Below, in pieces: positions 6,495 through 14,411 of a stretch of DNA of 37,263 nt. The notes beneath the pieces are model-generated. The model made no database searches, was not told where the DNA came from, and was given only the letters and a program-made list of their open reading frames with translations. Position 1 is the stretch's first letter. Each line of letters begins with the position of its first letter. The stretch covers positions 1 through 37,263 of the forward strand of contig NZ_BLJQ01000014.1 in the NCBI RefSeq assembly GCF_014132155.1. Reading direction: 5' to 3'. The translations under genes were made by a program, and so were the position numbers. The DNA is from Gluconobacter sp. Gdi. Lineage in GTDB: Bacteria > Pseudomonadota > Alphaproteobacteria > Acetobacterales > Acetobacteraceae.

Positions 6495-6857
6495 TCAGAC
6501 CGTCAGCCCGAGATCTGAGGCCTTGTAACGCGGCGTCGGAAGAAGCCGCACCACAGCATTTCCCTCAACATTCGAAAGATACAGCAGACCCTCTGACGGA
6601 CAGCCCAAGGGACGGCCATCTGCATCCAGCACGAGGTGGAGGCTCTCGATCGGGCTCACCGCGTAGGCACAATCCTCTTCCAGGAGAACGAAAGCGTAGT
6701 CTCTCCCCTGATCGGTCAGCGTTTTTAGCGTGCCTGGAACCACACCGGGAGCTCCGGCCGTCAGGCGCTCCGCCATGAACCGCGCGACCGCCTGGAGTTG
6801 CTCCTGGCTCAAGTCTGCATAGCGCGCAAAGACCGAGCCTCTTTGCTCTGTTATCAC
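6495..6857 (-). CDS. Hypothetical protein (120 aa)
   Basis: A 120-residue soluble protein without recognised domain. It starts with GTG at 6857, well supported by GGAG eight bases upstream. The first 35 residues look helical (LSQEQLQAVARFMAERL). The rest alternates short strands (YAFVLLEEDCAYAVSP, LHLVLDADGRPLG, LLYLSNVEGNAVVRLL), a compact alpha/beta pattern. It has no signal peptide, membrane segment or catalytic motif. It is transcribed in the same direction as the membrane-protein gene downstream with an 86-base gap containing motif site 2, so it is probably a separate transcription unit. Confidence 0.6.
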   Translation of the reverse strand: MITEQRGSVFARYADLSQEQLQAVARFMAERLTAGAPGVVPGTLKTLTDQGRDYAFVLLEEDCAYAVSPIESLHLVLDADGRPLGCPSEGLLYLSNVEGNAVVRLLPTPRYKASDLGLTV

Positions 6858-7232
6858 GTCTCTTCTCCTTGCACGCCTTTTACTCCGTCGTCACCCTGGC
6901 CGATCAGATCCTGCCGGATGTGACCCTAACCCACCCGCCCCCCGCGTGAATACAGAAGGTGCGTCGCAGACTGACTTGCGTGCGTATTTACCCGTTTCTG
7001 GAGTGCTGTGATGTGGCTTTCCCCTCCCGCACCGTGCATCCCAATGATTTCGCGACAGTCTGATCAGAGTGCGAGCGGCGATTGACCGCGCTGCCATTGA
7101 GGACGTCTTACGAGATATCGGTGAGGTAAGGTGCCTCAAAACAAGAAGATAATCGTCTTCCGGGCTACGCCTAAGAGACGTCTATAACAGACCCGGCCTG
7201 ACCTTTCTGGTTCCGAAAAGTGGAGACAGCTT
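6858..7232. other. 375-bp stretch without a convincing gene
   Basis: This lies between divergent genes (6857 minus, 7233 plus), so it should hold both promoters, but I see no consensus pair with good spacing. A short open stretch on the plus strand around 7047-7150 (FRDSLIRVRAAIDRAAIEDV and on to a stop at TAA) reads like the tail of a helical protein but has no start codon. It may be a fossil of a deleted gene. Confidence 0.4.
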
Positions 7233-7805
7233 ATGACCCTTCCCAGAGCAATGATCTTTACCATTATTACCCTCTGTTTCGAGATGGCGTGGTACTCTGT
7301 CGCCCGCGCTGCCGCTCAGCCCTGCACTCTCAAGAAAGCCGAGTTCTGCCGGGACACCAATCAGCTGGTTTGGAGCCCGGGCTTCGACGGTGAAGTCAAA
7401 CGCTTTGTTGGACCTCATACGGGCGAATTTGCAACGCTTCAGCGACAGGTATTAGCCTCTTTGGGTGGTCCGCCCGATAGTCCGGTCGAAATGCTAGGCT
7501 ACAAGGCCGGGGGCTGGCTTTTCTCGGCATGTGAAGCACACGCATGTTCGGTCAAGGGTGCTTTGCTCCTCGATTACAACCACTCGATCCGCGGGCTCGC
7601 GGTGTTCGATTTTGGGACAAAAGGGGAGAAAAACCCCCGCCTTGATCTGATCCTGAGAGACCCTGAAGACACAAAAGCCCGTGACGTCCTCGCCGCATGG
7701 GCAAACTGGACCATCGCTCAGGACGTCTTCACCTATTCAGGTGACTATGTCGCGATCAAGCTGACAGGCATCACGGTCCTGCCAGCACAGCGTCTCAAAG
7801 ACTGA
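7233..7805 (+). CDS. Secreted protein resembling the Ivy lysozyme-inhibitor family
   Basis: A 190-residue protein with an N-terminal signal peptide (MTLPRAMIFTIITLCFEMAW...ARAAA, probable cleavage after about residue 28). The mature part contains SACEAHAC followed by a strand and an I-GL-VF segment. In the periplasmic lysozyme inhibitor Ivy the same region reads SACKPHDC followed by a strand and a GLF-like turn; the Cys-flanked loop is the part of Ivy that plugs the lysozyme active site. The resemblance is local, so the assignment is tentative and the loop residues differ. It starts with ATG at 7233 after GTGGAGACAGCTT. It would act in the periplasm. It is convergent with the PIN-like gene and stands alone on its strand. 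Confidence 0.5.
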   Translation: MTLPRAMIFTIITLCFEMAWYSVARAAAQPCTLKKAEFCRDTNQLVWSPGFDGEVKRFVGPHTGEFATLQRQVLASLGGPPDSPVEMLGYKAGGWLFSACEAHACSVKGALLLDYNHSIRGLAVFDFGTKGEKNPRLDLILRDPEDTKARDVLAAWANWTIAQDVFTYSGDYVAIKLTGITVLPAQRLKD

Positions 7806-7883
7806 GACGTGATTTGAAGAATGTAAAAATTACGGCGTCCGCTTGCACCACTAAACAGATATGTCAGTTGTAGATAATTCTTC

Positions 7884-8657
7884 TTAAGAGCGGGCTTTTT
7901 CATTTGTTTCGTCTTCAATTAGCATAGAACGCTGTATAAACTCCTCCCGCGTAATGACCTCTGTTTTAATATTAAGAAACGGAAATATTGCCTTTGCTAG
8001 GTGGTATAGATCTTTATCGTTGGTAACAAAAATATCAGAAAATGAAGCATATATCGCGTGAGATACATCGTGAACCCTGTTTTTTATTCTGATAGCGCTG
8101 TGCTCTTTTCTAAATTCTAGTCTATTTAGAGCATCAAATAAAAAAGATATTTTATTTTGTCTTCCCAGAAAACTTCCATCGTCGACTCGAAAATTGTTGA
8201 CGTCCCTTTGTTCAAAAATTGCACCAAGAACTTCTGGGTTATTTAATATGTTATTCGAGTTAAGTTTTTTAACTTTATTAAGTAACTTTTTTTTGGGCTT
8301 TTGGTAATTATCCACTACCAATCGCGCAAAATCGATAGCTAAATTGGTTAATTCAAAACCTTCGTTTTTATAAACCCGAGCAAAGCAGGCTTCGGTATCC
8401 TCTATACGAAAGTCGGCAGGACCGGAATCGCTTGGCATGATCGCCCAATTATCGCTCAACTGAGATTGGTGTTTTAGTTTATCAGAAGCGGGGGTTTCAG
8501 CGCCTCTTTTCGTATGCTGTGCGCCAGCAATTTCTTCAATGTGAGCGGGGCTATAAGGAAATACAGATCCGTGCTCACGAAACTTCGATACGGCCCCGAT
8601 TATTTCCTCACCGTTAAAATGATCTATGACTATTTGTCTATCAATATATATGCGCAT
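7884..8657 (-). CDS. PIN-like domain protein, AT-rich
   Basis: A 257-residue protein with features of a large PIN-type ribonuclease fold. An N-terminal strand with an early acidic residue (MRIYIDRQIVIDHF) and acidic helical turns are followed by a C-terminal HDVSHAIYA...DIFVTNDKDLYHLAKAIF. The H-D-..-A...D-FVTND-DL pattern is the usual end of PIN domains, where the two Asp contribute to the metal site. The middle is Asn/Lys-rich. The gene is much richer in A and T than its neighbours, a sign of recent acquisition. It starts with ATG at 8657 after AAGGTCAAT. There is no antitoxin-like gene directly next to it, so it is unlike a VapBC pair; a role in phage defence or RNA turnover is possible but only inferred. 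Confidence 0.65.
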   Translation of the reverse strand: MRIYIDRQIVIDHFNGEEIIGAVSKFREHGSVFPYSPAHIEEIAGAQHTKRGAETPASDKLKHQSQLSDNWAIMPSDSGPADFRIEDTEACFARVYKNEGFELTNLAIDFARLVVDNYQKPKKKLLNKVKKLNSNNILNNPEVLGAIFEQRDVNNFRVDDGSFLGRQNKISFLFDALNRLEFRKEHSAIRIKNRVHDVSHAIYASFSDIFVTNDKDLYHLAKAIFPFLNIKTEVITREEFIQRSMLIEDETNEKARS

Positions 8658-8779
8658 ATTGACCTTGAACCCCCGGATAGTTGGTTTTTATTTTTAACAC
8701 ATATCTATATGTGACGCAAAATCTCCAATATAGTGAAGCAGTAAAGCCGACATTCTGCATTCCCATCAGTGATCGGCCA

Positions 8780-8834
8780 GGACCCCATCCCCTCCCTCTG
8801 AGCCTCGCGATTTAAAACCGTTCTCCATTGAAAC
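8780..8834 (-). repeat. Imperfect copy of the helicase 3' end (left side of HNH cargo)
   Basis: These 55 bases align without gaps to 10300-10354, the 3' end of the UvrD-like gene, at roughly 70% identity (shared blocks ACCCCATC and AAAACCGTTC). The two copies enclose the genes at 8902-9309 and 9348-10157. This looks like a remnant or duplicated attachment target left by insertion of that gene pair. Confidence 0.55.
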
Positions 8835-8901
8835 TAATTGCGTGTATTGAGAATTTCGTTTTCTTAAAAAGCGTATGAAACACACCAGATAGAATGGAAC
8901 T

Positions 8902-9309
8902 ATGGCCTTCTTCACAACAAACGAGTTTTGGGCGTCCATTATTGGCGCTGTGGCGACAATCTTGTCAGTCTGGCTCACCGTATTCCTTGGGCTACGTAAA
9001 CTACGCGACACAGAGATGAGCCGCCTGCGGATCAAGTGCGTGACCGAAATAATAGCGTACCGTTTCGTTATTGTCCCAACCGCCACACCGAGCACAGAGG
9101 CGAGGACAGCGTTCTATGCGGCTTTAAACGCAATCCCTAGCCTGTTTGGTCAGGACGATAGCGTGATGCGCCATTTCCGTGATTTCAGGGAAACACCCGC
9201 CTCAGAGAAGAATGCAGCTCTTCTAACATTAATCCGCGCGGTAGCAGGAGTAGCGAATGTGCCGCTGACAACCGTCACAGACATCGATCTTTTAAATCCG
9301 TTTAGATAA
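8902..9309 (+). CDS. Small protein with N-terminal membrane anchor
   Basis: A 135-residue protein with one N-terminal membrane segment (FWASIIGAVATILSVWLTVFLGL) followed by a charged helical cytoplasmic part. The layout (anchor, then R-K-LRD.., then ALNAI and HF-DF) resembles small proteins grouped as DUF6680, but I am not certain of that family. It starts with ATG at 8902 after AGAATGGAACT. Its stop codon region (AGATAAAAG) leads straight into the open frame of the HNH nuclease gene, and the two were probably coupled. Both lie between imperfect copies of the helicase 3' end, so they probably travelled together, and a defence or exclusion role is conceivable. Confidence 0.6.
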   Translation: MAFFTTNEFWASIIGAVATILSVWLTVFLGLRKLRDTEMSRLRIKCVTEIIAYRFVIVPTATPSTEARTAFYAALNAIPSLFGQDDSVMRHFRDFRETPASEKNAALLTLIRAVAGVANVPLTTVTDIDLLNPFR

Positions 9310-9347
9310 AAGCTACACTAAGGGAAGCAGAGTCTTCTAAATCAGTA

Positions 9348-10157
9348 TTGCCTTGCATCGATAAGGACGCTCTTTTGGGACAAGCAAAGAAGAGAAAGCA
9401 ACGTTTCCTCACTGATCATACTCAGTGTTGTTATTGTGGCCTCCCCGCTACCACCATCGACCATTTCCCTCCGCGAAATTTTTTCAAAGGGCGGCATTGG
9501 CCCGTTGGTTACGAATTCCCAGCCTGTCATACATGCAATCATGCCAAGAGCCGTGATGAGCAATCTTTAGGCCTGTTGGTGAGACTTATTCGGTTCGATA
9601 CCGATCCGGATACTAGAGAGTTTCAAGAAGCTCTTACAGCGGTCCGCAACAACAACCCAATTCTTATAAAAGAGCTGGTGCCGAAGTCGGCCGTTGCAAG
9701 TAAACTTTACTTAAGAAACCGGTTTGGGTCAGCAGAAAATGTCGGTGGGCTGGGGCTTACTGGATGGCGCGGTCTCTCTATAGGGCCGGAAGCAAATAGA
9801 CTCACCGACAATATGTGTGTTTGGTTCGCCCAAACAGCTTGGTATCTGCATTGCCATTCCATCTTTGAAGGCCGAATAATATGGTCTCGAATCGAAACTG
9901 AATTTCTTGGGCACGAAGCAGCTCAGCAGATTGTTTCAAACCTGGTTGGCCAGCCTGAAATGCTGCGAAATGGGAAAAACGTATCAAACGACTTTTTCTA
10001 CAGATACTTCGCATCAGACGATATTCTTGTAAGTATCTTCCAATTTGGTCAACGCCCTCAGATGGTTTTCGTAGTTTGTGCAACACGTAAAGGCGCTATA
10101 AATACTGATCTAGAACTTGCCAAGCTTTGGGGGCAGCGGAATATCGATTTATCCTGA
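9348..10157 (+). CDS. HNH endonuclease
   Basis: A 269-residue protein with an N-terminal HNH (beta-beta-alpha metal) nuclease domain: C27-x2-C30 and C60-x2-C63 form a zinc site, D38-H39 in TTIDHFPPRNFF supply the catalytic His, and N64-H65 in CNHAKS complete the motif. The remaining 200 residues are an unrecognised domain that may select the target or sense a signal. The start is uncertain: 9348 is a TTG with poor spacing, while the open frame reaches back to an ATA at 9306 that overlaps the preceding stop codon as ATAA. An ancestral ATGA overlap changed by one G to A substitution would explain this. It is cotranscribed with the membrane protein upstream; the pair is the likely cargo of a small insertion. 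Confidence 0.75.
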   Translation: MPCIDKDALLGQAKKRKQRFLTDHTQCCYCGLPATTIDHFPPRNFFKGRHWPVGYEFPACHTCNHAKSRDEQSLGLLVRLIRFDTDPDTREFQEALTAVRNNNPILIKELVPKSAVASKLYLRNRFGSAENVGGLGLTGWRGLSIGPEANRLTDNMCVWFAQTAWYLHCHSIFEGRIIWSRIETEFLGHEAAQQIVSNLVGQPEMLRNGKNVSNDFFYRYFASDDILVSIFQFGQRPQMVFVVCATRKGAINTDLELAKLWGQRNIDLS

Positions 10158-10296
10158 GAGGTCAATGTTTGGGGTACCAACTTATTTATATTGACGATTA
10201 CCTTCCTACAAACGCCTCTACAGGTACTACTTCGGTATGGGAGACTGGGGAACGGCCCTGAGTTTCTGCGTGCGACACAGCCAGATGCCTTGATGG

Positions 10297-12345
10297 TCAG
10301 AACCCCATCGCCTCTCGCTGATTCTGCCGAGTGAAAACCGTTCCCCGCTCGAACGCGGGACGGCGCTTGAGATTGCGCCCCCAGCCGTCCCGCCGCGCCT
10401 GAAGCGGGATCTCGTCGATGAAGCAGCTCGGGTTGGCCTGCTCGCCCCGACGAAACTCGCACCAGGACACACTGACGCGCTGGCGGCCGCGGGTGAGCGC
10501 GACATAGGCCAGTCGGCGTTCTTCAGCCGGGTCGATGTTCGTGCGCGACGGAAACAGCGTATCTTCCCAGCCGATCAGAAAGACATGCCCGAACTCCAGT
10601 CCCTTGGAGCCATGAATGGTCATCAGCTTGACCCGACCGGCACTGTCATCGTCGCGGCTTTCCGAACCGAGGGCCGCATGGTCAAACAGCTCCTCTACCG
10701 AGCTGAACTCGTTGGCGAGTGACAGAAGCTCGTGCAGATTTTCCAGCGCCGTGCGTCCGTCTTCCCCGGCCGCCTGGTGCATCGCGAGATACCCGCTCTC
10801 TTCGACCAGAACCCTCAGACGCTCTCCCAGACTGGGCTCGTCACTGCGGGCACCTTTCAGAATCACGTCCAGGAAGCCGCGCAGCTTGTCAGCAGCCTTG
10901 CCGGTGCGTCCCTGCACCGTGCGCTCCGCTGCCTCGTACAGCGAGATCGCCTCCTCATCCGCGACCTGCTCGAATGTCGCCATGGCCTTGGCGCCGATCC
11001 CCCGGGCGGGCTGATTGACGATCCGGCGGAAGGCCTCGTCTGACTGCCGCTCATACGGAAAACATGTCAGACGCAGGAAGGCGAGCGCATCCTTCACCAC
11101 CGCGCGCTGCCAGAAGGCGGTATCATTGACCAGCTCGTAAGGGATCTTTGCCCGCAGCAGAGACTCTTCCAGCAGCCGGGAGAGATGGTTGAAGCGATAG
11201 AGCACCGCCATGTCCTCGTAAGGCACGCCTTCCAGGGCACGACGTCCGATCTCGGCGGCAATTCCAGAGGCCTCGTCCTGACTGCCGGTGTGCCGCAGAA
11301 TATCCACTGGCTCTCCGTCTCCGGACGCGGTATACAGTGTTTTCTCCAACCGGTTGGTGTCGTGAGAAATGACTGCGTTGGCCGCTGACAGGATATGACC
11401 GGTCGAGCGGAAGTTCTGCTCCAGGGCAATCATGCGTCCGGTCGGAAACTCCTTGAGAAAGCTTCGGATAATCCGGACATTGGCCCCACGCCAGCCGTAA
11501 ATCGACTGCGCATCATCGCCGACAACGAAGAGCTCGTTGTGGTCTTTGGACAGGCATTTCAGCCAGAGAAACTGGAGGCGATTGACGTCCTGGAACTCAT
11601 CGGCCAGCACGCAGTCAAACCGGTCCGCCCAGTCCCGTCTGTAGCGTTCGTCGCGAAGCATGGTCACGGTGGGCCATAGCAGCAGGTCTGCAAAATCCGC
11701 GCGATTGCTTTCGCGCAGCATCGCCTGATACGCAGGATAGAGCACGGCTGCATCCCGCCAGACCATGATGTCATCGCCTTCGGTGATGGCATCCGTCGCA
11801 ATCCGTCCTTCGACCCAGGCCACGGCATCCGGGGGAAGCACCATGTTGTCCTTGAGCATGGCGATGCGCGAGCTGACAGATTTCACACGCTTGCGAAACG
11901 TCTCTCCGTCATCGGCATTCATGACGCCTGCTTCAATCGCCTTTTCCAGGAGCCTGCGCACGATCTTCGTGCTGTCTTCGCTGTCACAGACGTCGAACCC
12001 CGGACGCAGACCGGCAATGTCGGGATCGGTCCGCAGCTGACGGCGTCCGTGCGCATGGAAGGTGCCCACCCAGTACGGGGCCTGCGCGATGTTCAGGGCC
12101 GCCGCGATCCGCGTCTTCATCTCCCCGGCCGCCTTGTTGGTAAAGGTCACGGCCAGAATGCGATCGGGCGACATCCCGCGCTTGACGACACGGTCGACAA
12201 TACCGGCCACAAGTGTCTTGGTCTTGCCGGTCCCGGCACCCGCCAGAACAACAACCGGTCCTGTCTGACGCGCGGCGTCTGCCTGGGAAGGGGTCAGTCC
12301 GGAGAGATGATTATCCACGACCACGTCCCTGCTCCCGGGTGCCAT
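10297..12345 (-). CDS. UvrD/PcrA-like superfamily 1 DNA helicase
   Basis: A 3'-5' ATP-dependent DNA helicase of the UvrD/Rep/PcrA type, about 680 residues, near the usual length. All expected motifs are visible: Q motif LTPSQADAA, Walker A AGAGTGKTKT (about residues 35-44), motif Ia VTFTNKAA, Walker B LADEFQD, motif III GDDAQSIYGWRGA, motif IV EQNFRST, motif V TIHGSKGLEF and motif VI VALTRGRQR. The open frame extends to 12381, but an ATG at 12345 (GAGG six bases upstream) or a GTG at 12318 that overlaps the upstream stop within GTGGATAA are better starts. It is the third gene of a minus-strand operon with the Toprim protein and a hypothetical, pointing to a role in plasmid replication or recombination. 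The 3' end is imperfectly duplicated at 8780-8834. Confidence 0.9.
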   Translation of the reverse strand: MAPGSRDVVVDNHLSGLTPSQADAARQTGPVVVLAGAGTGKTKTLVAGIVDRVVKRGMSPDRILAVTFTNKAAGEMKTRIAAALNIAQAPYWVGTFHAHGRRQLRTDPDIAGLRPGFDVCDSEDSTKIVRRLLEKAIEAGVMNADDGETFRKRVKSVSSRIAMLKDNMVLPPDAVAWVEGRIATDAITEGDDIMVWRDAAVLYPAYQAMLRESNRADFADLLLWPTVTMLRDERYRRDWADRFDCVLADEFQDVNRLQFLWLKCLSKDHNELFVVGDDAQSIYGWRGANVRIIRSFLKEFPTGRMIALEQNFRSTGHILSAANAVISHDTNRLEKTLYTASGDGEPVDILRHTGSQDEASGIAAEIGRRALEGVPYEDMAVLYRFNHLSRLLEESLLRAKIPYELVNDTAFWQRAVVKDALAFLRLTCFPYERQSDEAFRRIVNQPARGIGAKAMATFEQVADEEAISLYEAAERTVQGRTGKAADKLRGFLDVILKGARSDEPSLGERLRVLVEESGYLAMHQAAGEDGRTALENLHELLSLANEFSSVEELFDHAALGSESRDDDSAGRVKLMTIHGSKGLEFGHVFLIGWEDTLFPSRTNIDPAEERRLAYVALTRGRQRVSVSWCEFRRGEQANPSCFIDEIPLQARRDGWGRNLKRRPAFERGTVFTRQNQREAMGF

Positions 12346-12994
12346 GAAGAACCTCGCACCGCGTCGCACGGCGGCCATCAAGGCTCAGGATCACGTCCGG
12401 CTCCACCATCAGGTCAAACTTCTGCCCGAAGTCCCATGTCCCGTCCGCCAGAACTGTCCCCCCGACCATGAGACCGCGCAGCACGTCACCGCCGAACGCG
12501 ATCTCGGCGTAGGTCTGCGGGAAGGGCGGCTGATTGTGCAGCAGGGCCCAGGTATGCCACACGCGGGTTGTCTGGGCATCGGCATGCCAGGCGGCGGTCA
12601 GTTCTGCGACATGTCCCAGAAGTGTGACGGCATCCGGACGGTCAGGATGAGGCGTGCTTCCGGGAACGGTGCCAATCAGGACAAGCTGCTGCTCCCCCGC
12701 CTGGCAGGTCAGGAACCCACTGTCTCCGGTCGGAGACTGAACAAACAGGACGATGCGTCCGGAGAGATCCCAGCCTGCCGCACTCCAGCGTCCGCCAACC
12801 ACGAGACCCTGACGCCGATCCGTCTGAGGACCATACGCCACCAGAGCCCAGGGAATACGACAGCCGAGGTCTGGCATCAGACGCAGATAATGGTCCGCAT
12901 CCGGGTGCGCCAGGAAGGCCGCTCTCAGGGCGTCGTTCTTCTCATGTCCGGGAAACAGAGCCTCCATGTCCCGTCGTGCCTTGTCATTCGTCAT
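12311..12994 (-). CDS. Hypothetical protein between primase-like and helicase genes
   Basis: A 227-residue soluble protein of unknown family. The start at ATG 12994 is clear: GAGGAGAGACTG precedes it and it lies ten bases after the stop of the Toprim gene. The N-terminal 40 residues are helical. The centre is strand-rich with many Gly and Trp (GLVVGGRWSAAGWDLSGRIV); the end carries FDLMVEPDVILSLDGRRA. No catalytic motif is seen. It overlaps the helicase gene by up to 35 bases, depending on that start. Its fixed place between two replication-type genes suggests an accessory role in the same process, but that is only context. Confidence 0.7.
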   Translation of the reverse strand: MTNDKARRDMEALFPGHEKNDALRAAFLAHPDADHYLRLMPDLGCRIPWALVAYGPQTDRRQGLVVGGRWSAAGWDLSGRIVLFVQSPTGDSGFLTCQAGEQQLVLIGTVPGSTPHPDRPDAVTLLGHVAELTAAWHADAQTTRVWHTWALLHNQPPFPQTYAEIAFGGDVLRGLMVGGTVLADGTWDFGQKFDLMVEPDVILSLDGRRATRCEVLHGTREQGRGRG

Positions 12995-13004
12995 CAGTCT
13001 CTCC

Positions 13005-13976
13005 TCAGGCGGCGCGGGCGGCGGCCACAACAGTCTTCAGGGCGTCGTTGAAATCTTTGCAGCCACCGTGGGGAATACGGCGGATCACGCGGACACCGGC
13101 TTCGCGGCCCAGCTCTGCAAGGCGCGCGGCATAGCGGTTGCCGGCGTCATCATTATCGGTTGCAGCCACCAGAACGGCAGCCGGATCTTTTGCCATTTCA
13201 GCCAGCTCGGCCGTGAGGGCTTCGACCGTCTCCGGCCCCATGCCCCCTGCGGTCGAGCAGTACAGGGTTTCACGCGTGCGCTCGCTGTCGAGGGCGGCGT
13301 AGGACAGGGCATCAATGGCGGACTCACTCACCACCAGCCGACGGACCGTTCGGCCAAGGCCGGGCTGGAACCGGAAAAGCGTTTTGACCGTACCCGACAG
13401 ACACATGCCCCTGGTGTCCGGACCGCGCAGTTCCGCACCGCAGACCGCTCCCGCGGCATCCCGGTGGCAGAACCAGGCGGCGTGATAGCCGTCCCGGATG
13501 CAGCCGGTCATGATGGCCCGACGCAGAACCCATTCCGGAAGGCAGCGCTCCTCGGTGAGATACGCCCAGACCTTCGTGCCGGATTTGAGCTCCTTCCTGG
13601 CCTGCCAGCGCTCGGCCGGAGCAACGTCTGGCGTTTTGGCCTGACGCTCGCGGACGTATTCTGCCCCCTTCGGTTCAATGCCCACCAGCTGACCCAGCTC
13701 ACGGCAGGCATCGCGAAACTTCAGACCGGGCGTCAGGCGCTGGATCAGGGAGAACACATCCCCCTTTTCGTCCGATCCCGTATCCCACCAGCCACGGCCT
13801 TCATGGTTGACGATGATTGTCTCGCCCTTGCCCGCACGGTATTTCAGAGCGTTCCGCGTGCTTTCGGGCTTGTCGAGAAGATAGCCATGGCGCTCTAGCA
13901 GCAGAGCACAGGAGACGCCTTTGACAATGTCGCTCCGGTCGTCGTCAGACAGTCTGAACGGCTCAAAGCGTGCCAT
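13005..13976 (-). CDS. Toprim/DUF3991-type primase-like protein
   Basis: A 323-residue protein of the plasmid/phage primase-like group. The N-terminal half carries a region typical of these proteins (YRAGKGETIIVNHEGRGWWD and GDVFSLIQ), followed by a DUF3991-like part (YLTEERCLPEWVLRRAI). The C-terminal part is a Toprim fold, with VVSESAIDALSY providing the catalytic Glu and AATDNDDAGN the DxD, where the two metal ions bind. The ATG at 13976 is chosen because AAGGA lies eight bases upstream; the ATG at 13985 has none. It heads the primase-hypothetical-helicase operon, and a good promoter with three phased repeats lies upstream (14050-14115). It probably primes or processes DNA during plasmid replication or transfer. 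Confidence 0.82.
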   Translation of the reverse strand: MARFEPFRLSDDDRSDIVKGVSCALLLERHGYLLDKPESTRNALKYRAGKGETIIVNHEGRGWWDTGSDEKGDVFSLIQRLTPGLKFRDACRELGQLVGIEPKGAEYVRERQAKTPDVAPAERWQARKELKSGTKVWAYLTEERCLPEWVLRRAIMTGCIRDGYHAAWFCHRDAAGAVCGAELRGPDTRGMCLSGTVKTLFRFQPGLGRTVRRLVVSESAIDALSYAALDSERTRETLYCSTAGGMGPETVEALTAELAEMAKDPAAVLVAATDNDDAGNRYAARLAELGREAGVRVIRRIPHGGCKDFNDALKTVVAAARAA

Positions 13977-14049
13977 GATCGTCATCCTTTCTCGCTTCGG
14001 GGCGGCGCAACGGTCAGAACCGGCCTCAACGCCCCTGTGATCTGGGTTT

Positions 14050-14115
14050 AATTTAGGCAAAATCCACAAGTATTGCAAGGAAAAACGGCGGTTTACTGCG
14101 GTTTTACGCGGTTTT
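14050..14115 (-). promoter_or_regulatory. Promoter with three 10-bp-phased repeats (primase operon)
   Basis: On the minus strand TTGCAA (14078-14073), 17 bases, and TAAATT (14055-14050) form a good promoter about 75 bases before the ATG at 13976. Immediately upstream, plus-strand GCGGTTT(A/T) occurs at 14088, 14098 and 14108, that is exactly every ten bases or one helical turn. This places three identical half sites on one DNA face next to the -35 box, as expected for cooperative binding of an activator or repressor. Confidence 0.6.
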
Positions 14116-14208
14116 ATTTGTGGTGACTTGCCCATATAAAAACATCATCGCCACACACTTAACGAATACTTAAACAAGCCTTTCGTTCGACCCGTGCCGG
14201 AGGCAAAA

Positions 14209-14243
14209 GGGGCGAAAGCAAGCGCAGCGACGCCTTTCGTCCC
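14209..14243. other. Long hairpin upstream of primase promoter
   Basis: GGGGCGAAAG (14209-14218) pairs with CTTTCGTCCC (14234-14243): ten base pairs with one G-T, loop of 15. It lies in the 435-bp gene-free stretch 13977-14411, beyond the promoter. There is no T-run for a simple terminator. Its loop carries GCGCAGCGACGC, similar to GCGGAGCGACGC in the element at 16203-16287, so it may be a distant member of that group. Confidence 0.45.
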
Positions 14244-14411
14244 GACACTGCCAGGTCCGTCACAAACGCAGCGCAGGACACGATGCCTTCTCAGGGGACC
14301 CGGCTGCACGGAGCAACCGAAGGGCGCGGAGGAAGCTGGGGTGGAAGGTCGTCTTGTCCGGAGTGAGGCTTGTGGCACTCCAGACCTTCCCCGCCAGACG
14401 CTTCCACACCT

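Noticed and set aside
7047-7150. Short plus-strand stretch reading FRDSLIRVRAAIDRAAIEDV
   Set aside because: It looks protein-like but has no start codon and only about 35 codons; too little to call a gene, perhaps a fossil.
12966-13898. Plus-strand frame of 310 codons
   Set aside because: Antisense to the Toprim gene; no motif and composition as expected for a shadow.
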